Shown piece after piece: positions 1-5,215 of a stretch of DNA of 8,539 bases. Below the pieces are notes generated by a model. That model was not told where the DNA came from. It was given only the letters and a program-made list of their open reading frames with translations, and searched no databases. Both the position numbers and the translations under genes were made by a program. Every line of letters starts with the position of its first letter. The stretch's first letter is position 1. Location: assembly GCA_002862265.1 (NCBI GenBank), contig PKCQ01000490.1, forward strand, positions 1 to 8,539. Direction: 5' to 3'. This DNA is from Planctomycetaceae bacterium. Its GTDB lineage: Bacteria > Planctomycetota > Planctomycetia > Pirellulales > Pirellulaceae.

Positions 1-1
1 T

Positions 2-58
2 GGTCGTGGCGACAAAGATGCTGCTGAAATCGCTCGCTTGCGCGGACAGGATTACTGA
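2..58 (+). CDS. trpB: Tryptophan synthase beta subunit, C-terminal end only (partial)
   Basis: The window opens inside this gene: the last 18 codons read GRGDKDAAEIARLRGQDY and end at TGA (56-58). The G-R-G-D-K-D element is the conserved glycine-rich tail of TrpB, near the pyridoxal phosphate site, where the phosphate group is held. TrpB condenses indole with serine to make tryptophan. The next gene on the same strand is trpA, the partner subunit, which strongly supports the call despite the short fragment. The residues after the motif are variable in the family, and this length of tail is normal. Everything upstream of base 2 is outside the window. Confidence 0.9.
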   Translation, partial: GRGDKDAAEIARLRGQDY

Positions 59-230
59 GAAGTGGCAGAGGCTTCCAGCCTGTGGGCGGCTCGAAAGAAA
101 TTTGTCGAATGACAAGCAGGTTGCTTATCCCATCGCCGCAAGTTTTGATGACTTCCGCTACGGAACACAACGAACAACTAGATGGCAGCTGAAACCTGCC
201 TAGTGAAATAACTGACTGCAAAGATTGCCA
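59..230 (+). other. trpB-trpA spacer with two predicted hairpins
   Basis: This 172-base gap separates two genes that in most bacteria overlap or nearly touch. I see no credible gene: the one open frame (GTG at 6 to 203) overlaps the trpB end and resembles no known protein. Two inverted repeats are visible. One is AGGCT-TCC-AGCCT at 69-81, 11 bases after the trpB stop. The other is a bulged stem at 177-204, where ACTA and GGCAG pair with CTGCC and TAGT. Neither is followed by a T-run, so neither is a classical intrinsic terminator. They may affect mRNA processing or coupling between the genes. Confidence 0.5.
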
Positions 231-1025
231 ATGTCCGCTGTCGACGAACGATTCGCTGAACTCAAAGCTGCCAACAAGAAGGCATTTGTCCCCTTCGTAA
301 CGGCTGGAGATCCGTCCCTGGATGTCACCACGGCTGTGCTCAAGAAGCTTTCTGAGTGCGGTTCGGCGATTGGCGAAGTTGGAATTCCCTATAGCGATCC
401 GATTGCTGATGGACCCGTGATTCAAGCCTCCTACACGCGTGCCCTCGACGCAGGGATTAAGTTGAATCACATTTTTGATGCCGTGGGTTCGGTGGCTCCG
501 CGACTTGAGATGCCGTTGGTTTCGATGGTCAGCTATTCGATCATTCAGCGGCAAGGAGCAGAAAAATATCTGGCTGAAGCGAAGGCAGCTGGCTTTTCTG
601 GAGCGATTGTGCCGGATCTGCTCGTGGAAGAATCAGAGTCGCTCCGTAATTTGTGTCGGGAGCAGGACTTTAGTCTGATTCATTTGGTAACGCCAACGAC
701 GCCGCGCAAGCGGATGTTGGAGATCGCCAAAGCTTCGACGGGGTTCATCTATTTCGTTTCCGTGACCGGCATTACTGGGGAACGAAACGAGTTGCCGTCT
801 GATTTACTTGAGCAGGTGCGATGGTTGCGTGAAAGAACGGAATTGCCAATCTGTATTGGGTTCGGCATCAGCCGTGTTGAGCACGTGAAGTTACTCGCTC
901 CCGTGGCCGATGGCCTGATTGTCGGTTCTGCTATCGTTCGTCGCTTGGTGGAGAGTACCGATTCTGACCAAGCTCTTACAAGCGTCGAAGAACTTGCCAA
1001 AGAATTGATTGGCGCAACGGGGTAG
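231..1025 (+). CDS. trpA: Tryptophan synthase alpha subunit
   Basis: This 264-residue cytoplasmic TIM-barrel enzyme cleaves indole-3-glycerol phosphate to indole and glyceraldehyde 3-phosphate, and channels indole to TrpB. The signature EVGIPYSDPIADGP lies at residues 49-62. It carries the catalytic pair Glu49 and Asp60, with the same numbering as the enterobacterial enzyme. Other landmarks are FVTAGDP (22-28), the flexible loop SVTGITGE (177-184), and the phosphate-binding elements GFGIS (210-214) and DGLIVGSA (228-235). Length is normal for the family. ATG 231 is chosen because family members start close to this point. An in-frame TGA at 213 leaves only CTG 216 and TTG 225 as alternatives. 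No good ribosome binding site is visible. It follows trpB on the same strand and probably belongs to the same transcript. The usual Y-x-N after the fourth strand reads Y102-S-I here. Confidence 0.97.
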   Translation: MSAVDERFAELKAANKKAFVPFVTAGDPSLDVTTAVLKKLSECGSAIGEVGIPYSDPIADGPVIQASYTRALDAGIKLNHIFDAVGSVAPRLEMPLVSMVSYSIIQRQGAEKYLAEAKAAGFSGAIVPDLLVEESESLRNLCREQDFSLIHLVTPTTPRKRMLEIAKASTGFIYFVSVTGITGERNELPSDLLEQVRWLRERTELPICIGFGISRVEHVKLLAPVADGLIVGSAIVRRLVESTDSDQALTSVEELAKELIGATG

Positions 1026-1041
1026 GTGGGCGAATGCTCAT

Positions 1042-1090
1042 CCCAAAGTAGGTCAGCTGTCCCAGTTGATTCCTTGGGTCTGACCCACGG
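1042..1090. terminator. Possible bidirectional terminator hairpins between convergent trpA and comB
   Basis: The 87-base convergent gap contains the perfect inverted repeat TGGGT-CTG-ACCCA (1075-1087), which extends past one mismatch to CC/GG at 1072-1090. Overlapping alternatives are GGTCAG (1051-1056) with CTGACC (1080-1085), and CCCAA (1042-1046) with TTGGG (1074-1078). There is no T-run on either strand, so it is not a standard intrinsic terminator. The call rests on position and symmetry only. Confidence 0.3.
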
Positions 1091-1112
1091 ACCACAGGCA
1101 AGATACCTATGC

Positions 1113-1859
1113 CTATGTCATGGAAAAGGGCTGGCATCGAAAGCAACTCGTTGCGGCTGAAGAATTGGCAGGCACGAGGTTCAAAGAGTCAACTTGGGCG
1201 GCGAACTCTAGGTCTTTTTCGTAGCCAGCTTCAATCAGATTCTGACCTCCAACGGCCGTGTGGAACGCGTTAGAAATGCGAGCTTGATAAGATTCCCAAG
1301 CCGCCAGTGCTATCGCGGCTCCGTCTCCAGTGATGATAGCTCGAGAGACTTGCAGTGCAGCCAAGATCGCTCCAGCTGCAAGAACGTCCTCCAATGCGAT
1401 CTGGCCGTCGGTGCCCGCGCAGATTATGTGGGCCGAAACAGGACTCTCCGACTGCAATCGTTGTGCGACCGCGTGGCGATTGACGATTGCGGCGAGCCAT
1501 ACTGAGGTTGTGCCCGATTCTTGAGCTGCCGAGATAGCTCGCGTGCCATTCGTCGTCGTGAAGAATAGAGATTTGCCACTTACAGACTCTGAGGTGTACT
1601 CATAGGGACTGTTGCCGAGGTCGAATCCATCAATCTTGTGCCCGTGACGTTCACCGCAGAGAGCGGTTGCGTTCTTTGCTTTGGAGCAAGCATCGCGCAT
1701 GGAGCGAATCTGATCGATCTCGGAAGCGACCTGTAGTTCCTCGGCACCAGCCTTGAAAGCTTGGCAAGCTGTTGTAGTGAAGCGTAGTGTGTCGATGACG
1801 ATCGCAAGTTCTGTGGGCGCCGAGATCAGATTGGGAAGCAGGGCCACTTGAATATTCAT
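1113..1859 (-). CDS. comB: ComB-family 2-phosphosulfolactate phosphatase (putative)
   Basis: This 248-residue protein matches the ComB family, Mg2+-dependent acid phosphatases that convert 2-phosphosulfolactate to sulfolactate, a step of coenzyme M synthesis in methanogens. Visible family motifs are VIDTLRFTTT (21-30), GERHG then GFDLGNSPYE (69-73 and 78-87), TTTNGT (101-106), CAGTDG followed by LEDVLAAG (147-163), and a C-terminal G-x-x-x-D-x-x-x-A-A-x-x-D pattern ending in LVP (212-230). Length is typical. The start is ATG at 1857-1859; a weak purine stretch (ACGAGAAAAC) precedes it. No signal peptide or membrane segment is apparent. The gene converges on trpA and diverges from recQ, so it is probably transcribed alone. 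Bacterial members are widespread and mostly uncharacterised. The family call is secure, but the true substrate here is not, since no other coenzyme M or sulfolactate gene is in view. Confidence 0.88.
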   Translation of the reverse strand: MNIQVALLPNLISAPTELAIVIDTLRFTTTACQAFKAGAEELQVASEIDQIRSMRDACSKAKNATALCGERHGHKIDGFDLGNSPYEYTSESVSGKSLFFTTTNGTRAISAAQESGTTSVWLAAIVNRHAVAQRLQSESPVSAHIICAGTDGQIALEDVLAAGAILAALQVSRAIITGDGAAIALAAWESYQARISNAFHTAVGGQNLIEAGYEKDLEFAAQVDSLNLVPANSSAATSCFRCQPFSMT

Positions 1860-1955
1860 GGTTTTCTCGTTCTGTTGGATTTCAGCTGTCGAGCATACTA
1901 GGTAGGGCGTTCGCTCCGGTTCTATTGAGAGCTAATCCTGTGTGCGAATCGACTC

Positions 1956-1991
1956 TGCTGTGGAGTTGATATTTGCTGTGGAGTTGATATT
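1956..1991. repeat. Perfect tandem duplication of an 18-base unit
   Basis: The unit TGCTGTGGAGTTGATATT occurs exactly twice, at 1956-1973 and 1974-1991, with no mismatch. The identity stops at both edges (C1955 differs from T1973, and C1992 from T1974). It could be a recent slippage duplication, or a pair of direct-repeat binding sites in the divergent control region. Confidence 0.95.
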
Positions 1992-2086
1992 CCAAGTAGC
2001 TCAACTGTCTCAGTAGCTCTGTCGGATATGGTGAGCAGCTGGGCAAACTGGAATGGGCAATTGAGACAATGGACCTCCTTTCCTGA

Positions 2087-2117
2087 GGCCAGAAAATGCG
2101 TTCGTGCGAATCTGGCC
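2087..2117. repeat. Inverted repeat upstream of the recQ promoter
   Basis: GGCCAGA (2087-2093) is the exact reverse complement of TCTGGCC (2111-2117). The enclosed segment contains a second small symmetry, TTCG-TG-CGAA (2101-2110), abutting the right arm. The element ends 30 bases before the TATAAT box at 2147, a position suited to a regulator binding site. No known operator consensus is recognised. Confidence 0.5.
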
Positions 2118-2122
2118 GCAAC

Positions 2123-2152
2123 CCTACAAGCCTGGGGACGAGGCCTTATAAT
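2123..2152 (+). promoter_or_regulatory. Candidate sigma-70-type promoter for recQ
   Basis: A perfect -10 hexamer TATAAT lies at 2147-2152. An 18-base spacer upstream is CCTACA (2123-2128), which matches TTGACA at only three positions, so the -35 is weak. Transcription would start near 2159, about 44 bases before ATG 2203. The box overlaps the TTG at 2152, which argues against that codon as the recQ start. Confidence 0.45.
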
Positions 2153-2202
2153 TGACGCTCCGTCCGATTTGGACCATCCCCACCTTGAGTAGATTGCATC
2201 CC

Positions 2203-4782
2203 ATGTCACCGTTGCCAAGCGATATTGAGCAGGCCCTGCAGAAATTTGGGCTCAGCGAGTTTCGTCCAGGCCAGCGTGAGGTGATTGAGTCTATCGTCTC
2301 GGGCAGCGATTGCATGTGCATCATGCCCACCGGTGGTGGGAAGAGCCTGTGCTACCAACTGCCTAGCATTATTCGATCCGGATTGACGATCGTTGTGTCG
2401 CCATTAATTGCATTGATGAAGGATCAAGTCGACAGTCTCTCGGCCCGCGGCATCTCAGCCGCTTTGATCAACAGTTCTCTATCGGCTTCTGAGCAAGCTT
2501 CACGCCTGCAAGCCGTTGCCAGCGGGCATTATCAGCTGGTTTATGTGGCTCCTGAACGTCTGCGAAACCAACGCTTCCTGGAAGCGATACGAGCGACTCC
2601 GATTCAATTGCTTGCGGTCGACGAGGCGCATTGTATTAGTCAATGGGGACACGACTTTCGTCCCGACTACACGCGAATTGGGAAGTTCCGCGAGTTACTC
2701 GGCGGTGTGCAGACTGTAGCGTTAACCGCTACCGCAACGCCGAAAGTGCGGCAAGATATCATTGATGTGCTGCACATCAAACGCGCTAAGCAATTCATGA
2801 GCGGCTTTGCGCGGCCCAATTTGCATTTTGGCGTTGTGACCTCAAACAACGACAAGGAGAAAGAGCAGGAAGTTGTCCAGTTCTTGGACCGAGAGCCAGG
2901 CTCGGGAATCATCTATTGTGCAACCCGGAAACGTTGCGAAGCCTTAGTGGAACTGCTTTCCAAAAAATCGAAGGTTTCTGTCGGAGCTTACCACGGTGGC
3001 TTGATGCCAGATCAGCGCAAGGCCATTCAAGATCGATTTATGAAGGGCGATTTGGAGATCGTGGTCGCCACGAATGCGTTTGGAATGGGCATCGACAAGT
3101 CTGACCTGCGATTTGTGCTGCACTACAACATGCCTGGATCCTTAGAGGCCTACTATCAAGAGGCGGGCCGAGCGGGACGTGATGGAAGGCAATCGCAGTG
3201 CGTCATGCTCTACTCGTTTCAAGACCGTCACATCCAAGAGTTCTTTATTGAAAATAGCTATCCAGAAAGGCAATTGATTCAACAAGTCTACGAATTTTTG
3301 CTTTCGCGCGATGAGGATCCGATCGAGCTAACGCAGGAAGAGATTCGTGATCGACTTGGAGTGCAGGTTTCTCCAGAGGCAATCGCGAGTTGCTTGCAAA
3401 TTCTGGCTCGAACGCAGGTCATTGATCGGCTAGAAATGGGTGGTGGTCTGGCCATGATCCGTATCGATAGCAACTCACCAACATTGGTTGATTTGTTGCC
3501 TCGCGAGGCAAAGGTTCGGCGGCAAGTCATGCGATTCATTGAAAACGCGATCGGTGATCGACGCGGCGAAGAGGTTTTCTTGCATCCGAGATGGATGTTG
3601 CAAGAGTCGGGCCTGCAGCGCGATACACTGACTCGCGCCTTGCGTGAACTGAACAAGTTAGGTGGCTTCGATTACATTCCTCCGTTTCGCGGACGAGCGG
3701 TGCACTTTCGGCGACGTGATCTAGGATTTGATGATTTGCAAATTGACTTTGCGAATTTGAAGAAACGCAAGGAAGCGGAATACGATCGACTCAATCAAGT
3801 TGTTAAGTACGCGCAAGCGCCGCTTTGCCGACAGACCTCGATTCTGAAATACTTTGGCGACGCGGAAACGGAGGATTGCACGCGCTGCGATCGTTGTGGA
3901 TTGCGCCCAGGCTGGCCCAAGTTTGATGTGCCGGAGAGCGAAAGATCCCCATCGAAGAACAGGTCAACCTTGGCTCTTGCAGGTGTGCCGGGCGTTCAGA
4001 CCGCTGGGCAGTTGAAACCGAAGGTGGAAGTAGATCCGGCGATTCGTTTCGCGATTGAGCAGATCGTCGACGCCATTCAACGCATTCACGGACGACTTGG
4101 AAAACTACTGATTTCGCAATACTTGAGCGGTTCAGAGAATGCGAAGGTCCAGAAGTTGAATCTGCACCGGTTGAGTGGGTTTGGTTTACTGAAAGGCTTC
4201 AAGCAAGCAGACGTTGTGCAGGTACTGGATGCTCTGCTCGCTGCAGGCTTGCTGCGGCAGAAAGAAGTCAATCGCAATCGGCCCACGGTGGAAGTTGCAA
4301 CGGAGTGGATGGATCTCGGGCATCGAACCAGGCTTGTTGCGATGGTGCAATTGCCTGGACCACTAACGCTGAGGCTAAAGGCAATTGGTGGTGGGGCAGC
4401 TTCGCCAGCTAAGAGCAAGCCAGTGCTTCAGCAGTCCGCAAAGCCGGAGCCGGCAGAACCCTGCGTCGCCAAACCGGCGGAGTCGCTTTGGTCTTCTAGC
4501 GAGCCCGGAGCCGAACAGCGGCGAATTGATGCGGCACCAAGTCCTCGTCCCGATTGGCAATGGACTTTGTGGCTATTCTCAGAGGGAAAGACTTGGGGTG
4601 AAGTCATGGAGATTCGGCAAATGTCGGACGAAGAAGTTTCCGCGAGTTTTATCAGTGCGCTAAAGGCTGGTGGAAAGGTCATGCGAAGTTGGTTTTCCGC
4701 TGGCGAGTCAGGGAGTTTATCGCGAGGTCAGCAACGTATTGTCCGTGAGCTTCAGCGTCGGTCAGCGGCAGGAATTCGCTAG
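2203..4782 (+). CDS. recQ: ATP-dependent DNA helicase RecQ, long form with C-terminal helix-turn-helix
   Basis: This 859-residue superfamily 2 helicase unwinds DNA 3'-to-5' in recombination and repair. Helicase motifs run in order: motif 0 (F20-RPGQ), Walker A TGGGKS (43-48), Ia SPLIALMKDQ (66-75), DEAH (140-143) followed by CISQWGHDFRPDY, motif III TATATP (175-180), motif V TNAFGMGIDK (290-299), and motif VI QEAGRAGRDG (319-328). The RecQ zinc site is Cys542, 559, 562 and 565, with the same 17-3-3 spacing as E. coli RecQ. About 195 residues lie between motif VI and the zinc site, far more than in E. coli, and they resemble winged-helix segments. Residues 610-730 look like the RQC winged helix. 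A Pro/Ala-rich linker (730-784) leads to a helix-turn-helix-like end (785-822). I see no HRDC domain. ATG 2203 fits family N-termini and lies below the TATAAT box. In-frame TTG 2152 would add 17 residues. Confidence 0.95.
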   Translation: MSPLPSDIEQALQKFGLSEFRPGQREVIESIVSGSDCMCIMPTGGGKSLCYQLPSIIRSGLTIVVSPLIALMKDQVDSLSARGISAALINSSLSASEQASRLQAVASGHYQLVYVAPERLRNQRFLEAIRATPIQLLAVDEAHCISQWGHDFRPDYTRIGKFRELLGGVQTVALTATATPKVRQDIIDVLHIKRAKQFMSGFARPNLHFGVVTSNNDKEKEQEVVQFLDREPGSGIIYCATRKRCEALVELLSKKSKVSVGAYHGGLMPDQRKAIQDRFMKGDLEIVVATNAFGMGIDKSDLRFVLHYNMPGSLEAYYQEAGRAGRDGRQSQCVMLYSFQDRHIQEFFIENSYPERQLIQQVYEFLLSRDEDPIELTQEEIRDRLGVQVSPEAIASCLQILARTQVIDRLEMGGGLAMIRIDSNSPTLVDLLPREAKVRRQVMRFIENAIGDRRGEEVFLHPRWMLQESGLQRDTLTRALRELNKLGGFDYIPPFRGRAVHFRRRDLGFDDLQIDFANLKKRKEAEYDRLNQVVKYAQAPLCRQTSILKYFGDAETEDCTRCDRCGLRPGWPKFDVPESERSPSKNRSTLALAGVPGVQTAGQLKPKVEVDPAIRFAIEQIVDAIQRIHGRLGKLLISQYLSGSENAKVQKLNLHRLSGFGLLKGFKQADVVQVLDALLAAGLLRQKEVNRNRPTVEVATEWMDLGHRTRLVAMVQLPGPLTLRLKAIGGGAASPAKSKPVLQQSAKPEPAEPCVAKPAESLWSSSEPGAEQRRIDAAPSPRPDWQWTLWLFSEGKTWGEVMEIRQMSDEEVSASFISALKAGGKVMRSWFSAGESGSLSRGQQRIVRELQRRSAAGIR

Positions 4783-5053
4783 CAGTTTGACGAGTGTCCT
4801 GCTTTGACCGGAGTAAATCCGCCACGAGTTGTGCTTCCTCGCGACATTATTTTGGCTTAAGACACTGCCAAAGAGCAGGCGAAGTGGGCAGCAGATAGTA
4901 CAGAATCACGCATTTCACAGTACGTTTTGCAAACTTTGTCGTTTTCGTTGGAAGGAATTTCGGCATCGCAGCGAACTCTATCGTACTTTTAAGTCCGTCC
5001 CAGTGCCTGTGTTCGCACCGGAGCGTCCTTTTCGCCTGAAAGTTATGGGCTTG

Positions 5054-5099
5054 TCTAAGGCTAAATAATCCTTAGGAATTGGGCGTGTTTGGCCTTAGG
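5054..5099. repeat. Cluster of three CCTTAGG-like motifs upstream of ftsH
   Basis: CTAAGG (5055-5060) and CCTTAG (5070-5075) form an inverted repeat with a 9-base gap. CCTTAGG then recurs as a direct repeat at 5070-5076 and 5093-5099. The middle copy is the near-palindrome TCCTTAGGA (5069-5077). Clustering of a short symmetric word just upstream of a gene suggests an operator, but no known regulator consensus is recognised. Confidence 0.4.
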
Positions 5100-5112
5100 G
5101 TAGTGTCCGGGG

Positions 5113-5142
5113 TGCGCAGAAAGTTGCTCTCTCGGATAGAAT
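5113..5142 (+). promoter_or_regulatory. Weak candidate promoter for ftsH
   Basis: TAGAAT (5137-5142) matches the sigma-70 -10 consensus at five of six positions. With an 18-base spacer the upstream hexamer is TGCGCA (5113-5118), three of six matches to TTGACA. Transcription would begin near 5149, about 67 bases before the ftsH start. No heat-shock-type -10 is evident. Confidence 0.25.
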
Positions 5143-5215
5143 AGTTAGCTTTGGCGGAGCTCAGGCCCAAAGCAGGCATCGTGGAATCCGCGTATCAGTT
5201 TGAGAAGAGAATTGG

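Larger units (their letters stand above)
1860..2202. other. Divergent comB/recQ intergenic region
   Basis: This 343-base gap holds no convincing gene; two minus-strand open frames cover parts of it, but their products are low-complexity and unlike known proteins. It must carry the promoters of both flanking genes. It is rich in repeats: a perfect tandem 18-mer (1956-1991), AGTAGCTC twice (1995-2002 and 2012-2019), GTGCGAATC twice (1942-1950 and 2104-2112), and a 31-base inverted repeat (2087-2117). The last lies just upstream of a TATAAT box. I found no clear promoter for comB. Confidence 0.6.
4783..5215 (+). other. Gene-free region between recQ and ftsH
   Basis: These 433 bases hold no gene I can support. 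A 79-codon frame opening at GTG 4829 lacks a ribosome binding site. Its product is rich in Arg, Lys and Phe with no recognisable domain, as expected of chance translation. No tRNA-like T-loop or clear intrinsic terminator after recQ is seen. The right half presumably carries the ftsH promoter and contains three CCTWAGG-like motifs (5054-5099) and a TAGAAT box (5137-5142). Confidence 0.5.

Noticed and set aside
6..203. 65-codon frame starting at GTG 6
   Set aside because: It overlaps the trpB C-terminus in another frame, has no ribosome binding site, and its product resembles nothing known.
2152..2202. 17-residue N-terminal extension of RecQ from TTG 2152
   Set aside because: The TTG overlaps the likely -10 box, and the extension is not conserved RecQ sequence. 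ATG 2203 gives the standard N-terminus ahead of motif 0.
1922..2218. 98-codon minus-strand frame through the comB/recQ gap
   Set aside because: It runs into the recQ start region. Its apparent STPQQ-type repeat is only the translation of the 18-base tandem duplication. No ribosome binding site or homology is recognised.
4829..5068. 79-codon frame between recQ and ftsH
   Set aside because: It has a GTG start, no ribosome binding site, and a biased Arg/Lys/Phe composition without any domain. It most likely arises by chance in a non-coding gap.
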